Positions 12,801-27,905 of a stretch of 64,000 bases of DNA are shown piece after piece. Under the pieces are notes generated by a model, which saw only the letters and a list, made by a program, of their open reading frames with translations, made no database searches and was not told where the DNA came from. Within the stretch, counting starts at the first letter, position 1. Each line of letters begins with the position of its first letter. The DNA lies in the NCBI GenBank assembly GCA_028622995.1, contig JAJQJQ010000013.1, forward strand, positions 3,658,001 to 3,722,000. The letters run 5' to 3'. A program made the translations under genes and the position numbers. The DNA comes from Panagrolaimus kolymaensis. Its lineage: Eukaryota > Nematoda > Chromadorea > Rhabditida > Panagrolaimidae.

Positions 12801-15510
12801 ATCACCTTCTTCACACACGAAAATAGCTCAAATTAAAATTAAATAAAAGGTTTCGATTCTGCCACAAATTAAGGTATCAAAATGTTTTTAAACTTTTCAG
12901 GATTCAGCATCCATTTCTTAACAAAATGGTTTGATTTTTTAAAGAACAAATCACCTTCTTCACACACGAAAATAGCTCAAATTAAAATTAAATAAAAGGT
13001 TTCGATTCTGCCACAAATTAAGGTATCAAAATGTTTTTAAACTTTTCAGGATTCAGCATCCATTTCTTAACAAAATGGTTTGATTTTTTAAAGAACAAAT
13101 CACCTTCTTCACACACGAAAATAGCTCAAATTAAAATTAAATAAAAGGTTTCGATTCTGCCACAAATTAAGGTATCAAAATGTTTTTAAACTTTTCAGGA
13201 TTCAGCATCCATTTCTTAACAAAATGGTTTGATTTTTATATTAACTAATAACCAACGCCAATCGCGAAAATATCTCAAATTAAAATTAAATAAAAGGTTT
13301 CGATTCGGCCATAAATTTAAAGTATCAAAATGTTTTTTAACTTTTATGGATTCAGCATCCATTTCTTAACAAAATGGTTTGATTTTTTAAAGAACAAATC
13401 ACCTTCTTCACACACGAAAATAGCTCAAATTAAAATTAAATAAAAGGTTTCGATTCTGCCACAAATTAAGGTATCAAAATGTTTTTAAACTTTTCAGGAT
13501 TCAGCATCCATTTCTTAACAAAATGGTTTGATTTTTTAAAGAACAAATCACCTTCTTCACACACGAAAATAGCTCAAATTAAAATTAAATAAAAGGTTTC
13601 GATTCTGCCACAAATTAAGGTATCAAAATGTTTTTAAACTTTTCAGGATTCAGCATCCATTTCTTAACAAAATGGTTTGATTTTTTAAAGAACAAATCAC
13701 CTTCTTCACACACGAAAATAGCTCAAATTAAAATTAAATAAAAGGTTTCGATTCTGCCACAAATTAAGGTATCAAAATGTTTTTAAACTTTTCAGGATTC
13801 AGCATCCATTTCTTAACAAAATGGTTTGATTTTTATATTAACTAATAACCAACGCCAATCGCGAAAATATCTCAAATTAAAATTAAATAAAAGGTTTCGA
13901 TTCGGCCATAAATTTAAAGTATCAAAATGTTTTTTAACTTTTATGGATTCAGCATCCATTTCTTAACAAAATGGTTTGATTTTTTAAAGAACAAATCACC
14001 TTCTTCACACACGAAAATAGCTCAAATTAAAATTAAATAAAAGGTTTCGATTCTGCCACAAATTAAGGTATCAAAATGTTTTTAAACTTTTCAGGATTCA
14101 GCATCCATTTCTTAACAAAATGGTTTGATTTTTTAAAGAACAAATCACCTTCTTCACACACGAAAATAGCTCAAATTAAAATTAAATAAAAGGTTTCGAT
14201 TCTGCCACAAATTAAGGTATCAAAATGTTTTTAAACTTTTCAGGATTCAGCATCCATTTCTTAACAAAATGGTTTGATTTTTATATTAACTAATAACCAA
14301 CGCCAATCGCGAAAATATCTCAAATTAAAATTAAATAAAAGGTTTCGATTCGGCCATAAATTTAAAGTATCAAAATGTTTTTAAACTTTTCAGGATTCAG
14401 CATCCATTTCTTAACAAAATGGTTTGATTTTTTAAAGAACAAATCACCTTCTTCACACACGAAAATAGCTCAAATTAAAATTAAATAAAAGGTTTCGATT
14501 CTGCCACAAATTAAGGTATCAAAATGTTTTTAAACTTTTCAGGATTCAGCATCCATTTCTTAACAAAATGGTTTGATTTTTTAAAGAACAAATCACCTTC
14601 TTCACACACGAAAATAGCTCAAATTAAAATTAAATAAAAGGTTTAGATTCTGCCATAAATTTAAAGTATCAAAATGTTTTTAAACTTTTCAGGATTCAGC
14701 ATCCATTTCTTAACAAAATGGTTTGATTTTTTAAAGAACAAATCACCTTCTTCACACACGAAAATAGCTCAAATTAAAATTAAATAAAAGGTTTCGATTC
14801 TGCCACAAATTAAGGTATCAAAATGTTTTTAAACTTTTCAGGATTCAGCATCCATTTCTTAACAAAATGGTTTGATTTTTTAAAGAACAAATCACCTTCT
14901 TCACACACGAAAATAGCTCAAATTAAAATTAAATAAAAGGTTTCGATTCTGCCACAAATTAAGGTATCAAAATGTTTTTTAACTTTTCAGGATTCAGCAT
15001 CCATTTCTTAACAAAATGGTTTGATTTTTATATTAACTAATAACCAACGCCAATCGCGAAAATATCTCAAATTAAAATTAAATAAAAGGTTTCGATTCGG
15101 CCATAAATTTAAAGTATCAAAATGTTTTTTAACTTTTATGGATTCAGCATCCATTTCTTAACAAAATGGTTTGATTTTTTAAAGAACAAATCACCTTCTT
15201 CACACACGAAAATAGCTCAAATTAAAATTAAATAAAAGGTTTCGATTCTGCCACAAATTAAGGTATCAAAATGTTTTTAAACTTTTCAGGATTCAGCATC
15301 CATTTCTTAACAAAATGGTTTGATTTTTTAAAGAACAAATCACCTTCTTCACACACGAAAATAGCTCAAATTAAAATTAAATAAAGGGTTTCGATTCTGC
15401 CACAAATTAAGGTATCAAAATGTTTTTTAACTTTTCAGGATTCAGCATCCATTTCTTAACAAAATGGTTTGATTTTTTAAAGAACAAATCACCTTCTTCA
15501 CACACGAAAA
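787..15510 (+). repeat. Satellite subarray I: 149-bp 'gccacaaattaagg' family
   Basis: Most monomers here carry gattctgccacaaattaagg, which lacks one T relative to other units and gives 149 bp, together with gctcaaatt and often tttttaaacttttcagg. B monomers in this part read cgccaatcgcgaaaatatctc and are usually followed by gattcggccataaattt and an A unit with ttttatgg. A further sub-variant has aaataaaggg, clustered at about 8.2-12.1 kb. Spacings of about 895 bp (six monomers) between B units recur, for example near 2,345 and 3,240, near 4,585 and 5,480, and near 5,927 and 6,821, which points to short-range block duplication. Confidence 0.9.
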
Positions 15511-18500
15511 TAGGTAAAATTAAAATTAAATAAAAGGTTTCGATACTACCATAAATTTAAGGTATCAAATTGTTTTTTAACTTTTATGGATTCAGCATCC
15601 ATTTCTTAACAAAATGGTTTGATTTTTTAAAGAACAAATCACCTTCTTCACACACGAAAATAGCTAAAATTAAAATTAAATAAAAGGTTTCGATACTACT
15701 ATAAATTTAAGGTATCAAAATGTTTTTTAACTTTTATGGATTCAGCATCCATTTCTTAACAAAATGGTTTGATTTTTATATTAACTAATAACCAACGCCA
15801 ATCGCGAAAATATCTCAAATTAAAATTAAATAAAAGGTTTCGATACTATCATAAATTTAAGGTATCAATTTGTTTTTTAACTTTTATGGATTCAGCATCC
15901 ATTTCTTAACAAAATGGTTTGATTTTTTAAAGAACAAATCACCTTCTTCACACACGAAAATAGCTCAAATTAAAATTAAATAAAAGGTTTCGATTCTGCC
16001 ACAAATTAAGGTATCAAAATGTTTTTAAACTTTTCAGGATTCAGCATCCATTTCTTAACAAAATGGTTTGATTTTTATATTAACTAATAACCAACGCCAA
16101 TCGCGAAAATATCTCAAATTAAAATTAAATAAAAGGTTTCGATTCGGCCATAAATTTAAAGTATCAAAATGTTTTTTAACTTTTATGGATTCAGCATCCA
16201 TTTCTTAACAAAATGGTTTGATTTTTTAAAGAACAAATCACCTTCTTCACACACGAAAATAGCTCAAATTAAAATTAAATAAAGGGTTTCGATTCTGCCA
16301 CAAATTAAGGTATCAAAATGTTTTTAAACTTTTCAGGATTCAGCATCCATTTCTTAACAAAATGGTTTGATTTTTTAAAGAACAAATCACCTTCTTCACA
16401 CACGAAAATAGCTAAAATTAAAATTAAATAAAAGGTTTCGATACTACTATAAATTTAAGGTATCAAAATGTTTTTTAACTTTTATGGATTCAGCATCCAT
16501 TTCTTAACAAAATGGTTTGATTTTTATATTAACTAATAACCAACGCCAATCGCGAAAATATCTCAAATTAAAATTAAATAAAAGGTTTCGATACTACCAT
16601 AAATTTAAGGTATCAATTTGTTTTTTAACTTTTATGGATTCAGCATCCATTTCTTAACAAAATGGTTTGATTTTTTAAAGAACAAATCACCTTCTTCACA
16701 CACGAAAATAGCTAAAATTAAAATTAAATAAAAGGTTTCGATACTACTATAAATTTAAGGTATCAAAATGTTTTTTAACTTTTATGGATTCAGCATCCAT
16801 TTCTTAACAAAATGGTTTGATTTTTTAAAGAACAAATCACCTTCTTCACACACGAAAATAGCTAAAATTAAAATTAAATAAAAGGTTTCGATACTACTAT
16901 AAATTTAAGGTATCAAAATGTTTTTTAACTTTTATGGATTCAGCATCCATTTCTTAACAAAATGGTTTGATTTTTATATTAACTAATAACCAACGCCAAT
17001 CGCGAAAATATCTCAAATTAAAATTAAATAAAAGGTTTCGATACTACTATAAATTTAAGGTATCAAAATGTTTTTTAACTTTTATGGATTCAGCATCCAT
17101 TTCTTAACAAAATGGTTTGATTTTTTAAAGAACAAATCACCTTCTTCACACACGAAAATAGCTAAAATTAAAATTAAATAAAAGGTTTCGATACTACCAT
17201 AAATTTAAGGTATCAATTTGTTTTTTAACTTTTATGGATTCAGCATCCATTTCTTAACAAAATGGTTTGATTTTTTAAAGAACAAATCACCTTCTTCACA
17301 CACGAAAATAGGTAAAATTAAAATTAAATAAAAGGTTTCGATACTACCATAAATTTAAGGTATCAATTTGTTTTTTAACTTTTATGGATTCAGCATCCAT
17401 TTCTTAACAAAATGGTTTGATTTTTTAAAGAACAAATCACCTTCTTCACACACGAAAATAGCTAAAATTAAAATTAAATAAAAGGTTTCGATACTACCAT
17501 AAATTTAAGGTATCAAAATGTTTTTTAACTTTTACGGATTCAGCATCCATTTCTTAACAAAATGGTTTGATTTTTTAAAGAACAAATCACCTTCTTCACA
17601 CACGAAAATAGCTAAAATTAAAATTAAATAAAAGGTTTCGATACTACCATAAATTTAAGGTATCAAAATGTTTTTTAACTTTTACGGATTCAGCATCCAT
17701 TTCTTAACAAAATGGTTTGATTTTTTAAAGAACAAATCACCTTCTTCACACACGAAAATAGCTAAAATTAAAATTAAATAAAAGGTTTCGATACTACCAT
17801 AAATTTAAGGTATCAATTTGTTTTTTAACTTTTATGGATTCAGCATCCATTTCTTAACAAAATGGTTTGATTTTTTAAAGAACAAATCACCTTCTTCACA
17901 CACGAAAATAGCTAAAATTAAAATTAAATAAAAGGTTTCGATACTACCATAAATTTAAGGTATCAAAATGTTTTTTAACTTTTACGGATTCAGCATCCAT
18001 TTCTTAACAAAATGGTTTGATTTTTTAAAGAACAAATCACCTTCTTCACACACGAAAATAGCTAAAATTAAAATTAAATAAAAGGTTTCGATACTACTAT
18101 AAATTTAAGGTATCAAAATGTTTTTTAACTTTTATGGATTCAGCATCCATTTCTTAACAAAATGGTTTGATTTTTATATTAACTAATAACCAACGCCAAT
18201 CGCGAAAATATCTCAAATTAAAATTAAATAAAAGGTTTCGATACTACCATAAATTTAAGGTATCAATTTGTTTTTTAACTTTTATGGATTCAGCATCCAT
18301 TTCTTAACAAAATGGTTTGATTTTTTAAAGAACAAATCACCTTCTTCACACACGAAAATAGGTAAAATTAAAATTAAATAAAAGGTTTCGATACTACCAT
18401 AAATTTAAGGTATCAATTTTTTTTTTAACTTTTATGGATTCAGCATCCATTTCTTAACAAAATGGTTTGATTTTTTAAAGAACAAATCACCTTCTTCACA

Positions 18501-18690
18501 CACGAAAATAGGTAAAATTAAAATTAAATAAAAGGTTTCGATACTACCATAAATTTAAGGTATCAATTTGTTTTTTAACTTTTATGGATTCAGCATCCAT
18601 TTCTTAACAAAATGGTTTGATTTTTTAAAGAACAAATCACCTTCTTCACACACGAAAATAGCTAAAATTAAAATTAAATAAAAGGTTTCG
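15511..18690 (+). repeat. Mosaic junction zone between satellite subarrays I and II
   Basis: From about 15,511 the tail changes from gctcaaatt to ggtaaaatt or gctaaaatt, and gatactacc or gatactact replaces gattctgcc. Subarray I units (ctgccacaaatt, tatctc) still recur at about 15,961-16,320, and B units with the subarray I signature cgcgaaaatatctc persist to about 18,215. A variant with ggtatcaatttg or a close form in place of ggtatcaaaatg occurs only here (about 15,560-18,570). The zone therefore mixes the two families rather than showing one clean switch. Confidence 0.85.
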
Positions 18691-21600
18691 ATACTACCAT
18701 AAATTTAAGGTATCAAAATGTTTTTTAACTTTTACGGATTCAGCATCCATTTCTTAACAAAATGGTTTGATTTTTTAAAGAACAAATCACCTTCTTCACA
18801 CACGAAAATAGCTAAAATTAAAATTAATTAAAAGGTTTCGATTCTGCCATAAATTTAAGGTATCAAAATGTTTTTTAACTTTTACGGATTCAGCATCCAT
18901 TTCTTAACAAAATGGTTTGATTTTTTAAAGAACAAATCACCTTCTTCACACACGAAAATAGCTAAAATTAAAATTAATTAAAAGGTTTCGATTCTGCCAT
19001 AAATTTAAGGTATCAAAATGTTTTTTAACTTTTACGGATTCAGCATCCATTTCTTAACAAAATGGTTTGATTTTTTAAAGAACAAATCACCTTCTTCACA
19101 CACGAAAATAGCTAAAATTAAAATTAAATAAAAGGTTTCGATACTACCATAAATTTAAGGTATCAAAATGTTTTTTACTTTTACGGATTCAGCATCCATT
19201 TCTTAACAAAATGGTTTGATTTTTTAAAGAACAAATCACCTTCTTCACACACGAAAATAGCTAAAATTAAAATTAATTAAAAGGTTTCGATTCTGCCATA
19301 AATTTAAGGTATCAAAATGTTTTTTAACTTTTACGGATTCAGCATCCATTTCTTAACAAAATGGTTTGATTTTTTAAAGAACAAATCACCTTCTTCACAC
19401 ACGAAAATAGCTAAAATTAAAATTAAATAAAAGGTTTCGATACTACCATAAATTTAAGGTATCAAAATGTTTTTTAACTTTTACGGATTCAGCATCCATT
19501 TCTTAACAAAATGGTTTGATTTTTTAAAGAACAAATCACCTTCTTCACACACGAAAATAGCTAAAATTAAAATTAATTAAAAGGTTTCGATTCTGCCATA
19601 AATTTAAGGTATCAAAATGTTTTTTAACTTTTACGGATTCAGCATCCATTTCTTAACAAAATGGTTTGATTTTTTAAAGAACAAATCACCTTCTTCACAC
19701 ACGAAAATAGCTAAAATTAAAATTAAATAAAAGGTTTCGATACTACCATAAATTTAAGGTATCAAAATGTTTTTTAACTTTTACGGATTCAGCATCCATT
19801 TCTTAACAAAATGGTTTGATTTTTTAAAGAACAAATCACCTTCTTCACACACGAAAATAGCTAAAATTAAAATTAAATAAAAGGTTTCGATACTACCATA
19901 AATTTAAGGTATCAAAATGTTTTTTAACTTTTACGGATTCAGCATCCATTTCTTAACAAAATGGTTTGATTTTTTAAAGAACAAATCACCTTCTTCACAC
20001 ACGAAAATAGCTAAAATTAAAATTAAATAAAAGGTTTCGATACTACCATAAATTTAAGGTATCAAAATGTTTTTTAACTTTTACGGATTCAGCATCCATT
20101 TCTTAACAAAATGGTTTGATTTTTTAAAGAACAAATCACCTTCTTCACACACGAAAATAGCTAAAATTAAAATTAAATAAAAGGTTTCGATACTACCATA
20201 AATTTAAGGTATCAAAATGTTTTTTAACTTTTACGGATTCAGCATCCATTTCTTAACAAAATGGTTTGATTTTTTAAAGAACAAATCACCTTCTTCACAC
20301 ACGAAAATAGCTAAAATTAAAATTAATTAAAAGGTTTCGATTTTGCCATAAATTTAAGGTATCAAAATGTTTTTTAACTTTTACGGATTCAGCATCCATT
20401 TCTTAACAAAATGGTTTGATTTTTTAAAGAACAAATCACCTTCTTCACACACGAAAATAGCTAAAATTAAAATTAAATAAAAGGTTTCGATACTACCATA
20501 AATTTAAGGTATCAAAATGTTTTTTAACTTTTACGGATTCAGCATCCATTTCTTAACAAAATGGTTTGATTTTTTAAAGAACAAATCACCTTCTTCACAC
20601 ACGAAAATAGCTAAAATTAAAATTAATTAAAAGGTTTCGATTCTGCCATAAATTTAAGGTATCAAAATGTTTTTTAACTTTTACGGATTCAGCATCCATT
20701 TCTTAACAAAATGGTTTGATTTTTATATTAACTAATAACCAACGCCAATCGTGAAAATAGCTAAAATTAAAATTAATTAAAAGGTTTCGATTCTGCCATA
20801 AATTTAAGGTATCAAAATGTTTTTTAACTTTTACGGATTCAGCATCCATTTCTTAACAAAATGGTTTGATTTTTTAAAGAACAAATCACCTTCTTCACAC
20901 ACGAAAATAGCTAAAATTAAAATTAAATAAAAGGTTTCGATACTACCATAAATTTAAGGTATCAAAATGTTTTTTAACTTTTATGGATTCAGCATCCATT
21001 TCTTAACAAAATGGTTTGATTTTTTAAAGAACAAATCACCTTCTTCACACACGAAAATAGCTAAAATTAAAATTAATTAAAAGGTTTCGATACTACCATA
21101 AATTTAAGGTATCAAAATGTTTTTTAACTTTTACGGATTCAGCATCCATTTCTTAACAAAATGGTTTGATTTTTTAAAGAACAAATCACCTTCTTCACAC
21201 ACGAAAATAGCTAAAATTAAAATTAATTAAAAGGTTTCGATTCTGCCATAAATTTAAGGTATCAAAATGTTTTTTAACTTTTACGGATTCAGCATCCATT
21301 TCTTAACAAAATGGTTTGATTTTTATATTAACTAATAACCAACGCCAATCGTGAAAATAGCTAAAATTAAAATTAATTAAAAGGTTTCGATTCTGCCATA
21401 AATTTAAGGTATCAAAATGTTTTTTAACTTTTACGGATTCAGCATCCATTTCTTAACAAAATGGTTTGATTTTTTAAAGAACAAATCACCTTCTTCACAC
21501 ACGAAAATAGCTAAAATTAAAATTAATTAAAAGGTTTTGATTCTGCCATAAATTTAAGGTATCAAAATGTTTTTTAACTTTTACGGATTCAGCATCCATT

Positions 21601-24600
21601 TCTTAACAAAATGGTTTGATTTTTTAAAGAACAAATCACCTTCTTCACACACGAAAATAGCTAAAATTAAAATTAATTAAAAGGTTTCGATTCTGCCATA
21701 AATTTAAGGTATCAAAATGTTTTTTAACTTTTACGGATTCAGCATCCATTTCTTAACAAAATGGTTTGATTTTTTAAAGAACAAATCACCTTCTTCACAC
21801 ACGAAAATAGCTAAAATTAAAATTAATTAAAAGGTTTCGATTCTGCCATAAATTTAAGGTATCAAAATGTTTTTTAACTTTTACGGATTCAGCATCCATT
21901 TCTTAACAAAATGGTTTGATTTTTTAAAGAACAAATCACCTTCTTCACACACGAAAATAGCTAAAATTAAAATTAAATAAAAGGTTTCGATACTACCATA
22001 AATTTAAGGTATCAAAATGTTTTTTAACTTTTACGGATTCAGCATCCATTTCTTAACAAAATGGTTTGATTTTTTAAAGAACAAATCACCTTCTTCACAC
22101 ACGAAAATAGCTAAAATTAAAATTAAATAAAAGGTTTCGATACTACCATAAATTTAAGGTATCAAAATATTTTTTAACTTTTACGGATTCAGCATCCATT
22201 TCTTAACAAAATGGTTTGATTTTTTAAAGAACAAATCACCTTCTTCACACACGAAAATAGCTAAAATTAAAATTAATTAAAAGGTTTCGATTCTGCCATA
22301 AATTTAAGGTATCAAAATGTTTTTTAACTTTTACGGATTCAGCATCCATTTCTTAACAAAATGGTTTGATTTTTTAAAGAACAAATCACCTTCTTCACAC
22401 ACGAAAATAGCTAAAATTAAAATTAATTAAAAGGTTTCGATTCTGCCATAAATTTAAGGTATCAAAATGTTTTTTAACTTTTACGGATTCAGCATCCATT
22501 TCTTAACAAAATGGTTTGATTTTTTAAAGAACAAATCACCTTCTTCACACACGAAAATAGCTAAAATTAAAATTAAATAAAAGGTTTCGATACTACCATA
22601 AATTTAAGGTATCAAAATGTTTTTTAACTTTTACGGATTCAGCATCCATTTCTTAACAAAATGGTTTGATTTTTTAAAGAACAAATCACCTTCTTCACAC
22701 ACGAAAATAGCTAAAATTAAAATTAAATAAAAGGTTTCGATACTACCATAAATTTAAGGTATCAAAATATTTTTTAACTTTTACGGATTCAGCATCCATT
22801 TCTTAACAAAATGGTTTGATTTTTTAAAGAACAAATCACCTTCTTCACACACGAAAATAGCTAAAATTAAAATTAAATAAAAGGTTTCGATACTACCATA
22901 AATTTAAGGTATCAAAATGTTTTTTAACTTTTACGGATTCAGCATCCATTTCTTAACAAAATGGTTTGATTTTTTAAAGAACAAATCACCTTCTTCACAC
23001 ACGAAAATAGCTAAAATTAAAATTAATTAAAAGGTTTCGATTCTGCCATAAATTTAAGGTATCAAAATGTTTTTTAACTTTTACGGATTCAGCATCCATT
23101 TCTTAACAAAATGGTTTGATTTTTATATTAACTAATAACCAACGCCAATCGTGAAAATAGCTAAAATTAAAATTAATTAAAAGGTTTCGATTCTGCCATA
23201 AATTTAAGGTATCAAAATGTTTTTTAACTTTTACGGATTCAGCATCCATTTCTTAACAAAATGGTTTGATTTTTTAAAGAACAAATCACCTTCTTCACAC
23301 ACGAAAATAGCTAAAATTAAAATTAAATAAAAGGTTTCGATACTACCATAAATTTAAGGTATCAAAATGTTTTTTAACTTTTACGGATTCAGCATCCATT
23401 TCTTAACAAAATGGTTTGATTTTTTAAAGAACAAATCACCTTCTTCACACACGAAAATAGCTAAAATTAAAATTAATTAAAAGGTTTCGATTCTGCCATA
23501 AATTTAAGGTATCAAAATGTTTTTTAACTTTTACGGATTCAGCATCCATTTCTTAACAAAATGGTTTGATTTTTTAAAGAACAAATCACCTTCTTCACAC
23601 ACGAAAATAGCTAAAATTAAAATTAATTAAAAGGTTTCGATTCTGCCATAAATTTAAGGTATCAAAATGTTTTTTAACTTTTACGGATTCAGCATCCATT
23701 TCTTAACAAAATGGTTTGATTTTTTAAAGAACAAATCACCTTCTTCACACACGAAAATAGCTAAAATTAAAATTAATTAAAAGGTTTCGATTCTGCCATA
23801 AATTTAAGGTATCAAAATGTTTTTTAACTTTTACGGATTCAGCATCCATTTCTTAACAAAATGGTTTGATTTTTTAAAGAACAAATCACCTTCTTCACAC
23901 ACGAAAATAGCTAAAATTAAAATTAATTAAAAGGTTTCGATTCTGCCATAAATTTAAGGTATCAAAATGTTTTTTAACTTTTACGGATTCAGCATCCATT
24001 TCTTAACAAAATGGTTTGATTTTTTAAAGAACAAATCACCTTCTTCACACACGAAAATAGCTAAAATTAAAATTAAGTAAAAGGTTTCGATACTACCATA
24101 AATTTAAGGTATCAAAATGTTTTTTAACTTTTACGGATTCAGCATCCATTTCTTAACAAAATGGTTTGATTTTTTAAAGAACAAATCACCTTCTTCACAC
24201 ACGAAAATAGCTAAAATTAAAATTAATTAAAAGGTTTCGATTCTGCCATAAATTTAAGGTATCAAAATGTTTTTTAACTTTTACGGATTCAGCATCCATT
24301 TCTTAACAAAATGGTTTGATTTTTTAAAGAACAAATCACCTTCTTCACACACGAAAATAGCTAAAATTAAAATTAATTAAAAGGTTTCGATACTACCATA
24401 AATTTAAGGTATCAAAATGTTTTTTAACTTTTACGGATTCAGCATCCATTTCTTAACAAAATGGTTTGATTTTTTAAAGAACAAATCACCTTCTTCACAC
24501 ACGAAAATAGCTAAAATTAAAATTAATTAAAAGGTTTCGATTCTGCCATAAATTTAAGGTATCAAAATGTTTTTTAACTTTTACGGATTCAGCATCCATT

Positions 24601-25070
24601 TCTTAACAAAATGGTTTGATTTTTTAAAGAACAAATCACCTTCTTCACACACGAAAATAGCTAAAATTAAAATTAATTAAAAGGTTTCGATTCTGCCATA
24701 AATTTAAGGTATCAAAATGTTTTTTAACTTTTACGGATTCAGCATCCATTTCTTAACAAAATGGTTTGATTTTTTAAAGAACAAATCACCTTCTTCACAC
24801 ACGAAAATAGCTAAAATTAAAATTAAATAAAAGGTTTCGATACTACCATAAATTTAAGGTATCAAAATGTTTTTTAACTTTTACGGATTCAGCATCCATT
24901 TCTTAACAAAATGGTTTGATTTTTTAAAGAACAAATCACCTTCTTCACACACGAAAATAGCTAAAATTAAAATTAATTAAAAGGTTTCGATTCTGCCATA
25001 AATTTAAGGTATCAAAATGTTTTTTAACTTTTACGGATTCAGCATCCATTTCTTAACAAAATGGTTTGAT

Positions 25071-27905
25071 TTTTATATTAACTAATAACCAACGCCAATC
25101 GTGAAAATAGCTAAAATTAAAATTAATTAAAAGGTTTCGATTCTGCCATAAATTTAAGGTATCAAAATGTTTTTTAACTTTTATGGATTCAGCATCCATT
25201 TCTTAACAAAATGGTTTGATTTTTTAAAGAACAAATCACCTTCTTCACACACGAAAATAGCTAAAATAAAAATTAATTAAAAGGTTTCGATTCTGCCATA
25301 AATTTAAGGTATCAAAATGTTTTTTAACTTTTACGGATTCAGCATCCATTTCTTAACAAAATGGTTTGATTTTTTAAAGAACAAATCACCTTCTTCACAC
25401 ACGAAAATAGCTAAAATAAAAATTAATTAAAAGGTTTCGATACTACCATAAATTTAAGGTATCAAAATGTTTTTTAACTTTTACGGATTCAGCATCCATT
25501 TCTTAACAAAATGGTTTGATTTTTTAAAGAACAAATCACCTTCTTCACACACGAAAATAGCTAAAATTAAAATTAAATAAAAGGTTTCGATACTACCATA
25601 AATTTAAGGTATCAAAATGTTTTTTAACTTTTACGGATTCAGCATCCATTTCTTAACAAAATGGTTTGATTTTTTAAAGAACAAATCACCTTCTTCACAC
25701 ACGAAAATAGCTAAAATTAAAATTAAATAAAAGGTTTCGATACTACCATAAATTTAAGGTATCAAAATGTTTTTTAACTTTTACGGATTCAGCATCCATT
25801 TCTTAACAAAATGGTTTGATTTTTTAAAGAACAAATCACCTTCTTCACACACGAAAATAGCTAAAATAAAAATTAATTAAAAGGTTTCGATTCTGCCATA
25901 AATTTAAGGTATCAAAATGTTTTTTAACTTTTACGGATTCAGCATCCATTTCTTAACAAAATGGTTTGATTTTTTAAAGAACAAATCACCTTCTTCACAC
26001 ACGAAAATAGCTAAAATTAAAATTAAATAAAAGGTTTCGATACTACCATAAATTTAAGGTATCAAAATGTTTTTTAACTTTTACGGATTCAGCATCCATT
26101 TCTTAACAAAATGGTTTGATTTTTTAAAGAACAAATCACCTTCTTCACACACGAAAATAGCTAAAATAAAAATTAATTAAAAGGTTTCGATTCTGCCATA
26201 AATTTAAGGTATCAAAATGTTTTTTAACTTTTACGGATTCAGCATCCATTTCTTAACAAAATGGTTTGATTTTTTAAAGAACAAATCACCTTCTTCACAC
26301 ACGAAAATAGCTAAAATTAAAATAAAATAAAAGGTTTCGATACTACCATAAATTTAAGGTATCAAAATGTTTTTTAACTTTTACGGATTCAGCATCCATT
26401 TCTTAACAAAATGGTTTGATTTTTTAAAGAACAAATCACCTTCTTCACACACGAAAATAGCTAAAAATTAAATAAAAGGTTTCGATACTACCATAAATTT
26501 AAGGTATCAAAATGTTTTTTAACTTTTACGGATTCAGCATCCATTTCTTAACAAAATGGTTTGATTTTTATATTAACTAATAACCAACGCCAATCGTGAA
26601 AATAGCTAAAATTAAAATTAATTAAAAGGTTTCGATTCTGCCATAAATTTAAGGTATCAAAATGTTTTTTAACTTTTACGGATTCAGCATCCATTTCTTA
26701 ACAAAATGGTTTGATTTTTTAAAGAACAAATCACCTTCTTCACACACGAAAATAGCTAAAATTAAAATTAAATAAAAGGTTTCGATACTACCATAAATTT
26801 AAGGTATCAAAATGTTTTTTAACTTTTACGGATTCAGCATCCATTTCTTAACAAAATGGTTTGATTTTTTAAAGAACAAATCACCTTCTTCACACACGAA
26901 AATAGCTAAAAATTAAATAAAAGGTTTCGATACTACCATAAATTTAAGGTATCAAAATGTTTTTTAACTTTTACGGATTCAGCATCCATTTCTTAACAAA
27001 ATGGTTTGATTTTTTAAAGAACAAATCACCTTCTTCACACACGAAAATAGCTAAAATTAAAATTAAATAAAAGGTTTCGATACTACCATAAATTTAAGGT
27101 ATCAAAATGTTTTTTAACTTTTACGGATTCAGCATCCATTTCTTAACAAAATGGTTTGATTTTTTAAAGAACAAATCACCTTCTTCACACACGAAAATAG
27201 CTAAAATTAAAATTAATTAAAAGGTTTCGATTCTGCCATAAATTTAAGGTATCAAAATGTTTTTTAACTTTTACGGATTCAGCATCCATTTCTTAACAAA
27301 ATGGTTTGATTTTTTAAAGAACAAATCACCTTCTTCACACACGAAAATAGCTAAAATTAAAATTAAATAAAAGGTTTCGATACTACCATAAATTTAAGGT
27401 ATCAAAATGTTTTTTAACTTTTACGGATTCAGCATCCATTTCTTAACAAAATGGTTTGATTTTTTAAAGAACAAATCACCTTCTTCACACACGAAAATAG
27501 CTAAAATTAAAATTAATTAAAAGGTTTCGATTCTGCCATAAATTTAAGGTATCAAAATGTTTTTTAACTTTTACGGATTCAGCATCCATTTCTTAACAAA
27601 ATGGTTTGATTTTTTAAAGAACAAATCACCTTCTTCACACACGAAAATAGCTAAAAATTAAATAAAAGGTTTCGATACTACCATAAATTTAAGGTATCAA
27701 AATGTTTTTTAACTTTTACGGATTCAGCATCCATTTCTTAACAAAATGGTTTGATTTTTTAAAGAACAAATCACCTTCTTCACACACGAAAATAGCTAAA
27801 ATTAAAATTAATTAAAAGGTTTCGATTCTGCCATAAATTTAAGGTATCAAAATGTTTTTTAACTTTTACGGATTCAGCATCCATTTCTTAACAAAATGGT
27901 TTGAT
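25071..27905 (+). repeat. Higher-order block, 19 monomers (2,835 bp), first copy
   Basis: A B cassette at 25,071 followed by two ctaaaataaa units (25,261 and 25,411) is matched by a B cassette at 27,906 and ctaaaataaa units at 28,096 and 28,246, exactly 2,835 bp later. Three 5-bp deletions between them account for 2,850 minus 15. This shared rare-variant order indicates a block duplication. Confidence 0.75.

Noticed and set aside
19171..19181. One-base length changes in A or T runs as biological signals
   Set aside because: Single differences in homopolymers (here and near 30,723 and 47,189) are as likely to be sequencing errors. Only the one shared between two blocks at 48,236 and 50,636 was used.
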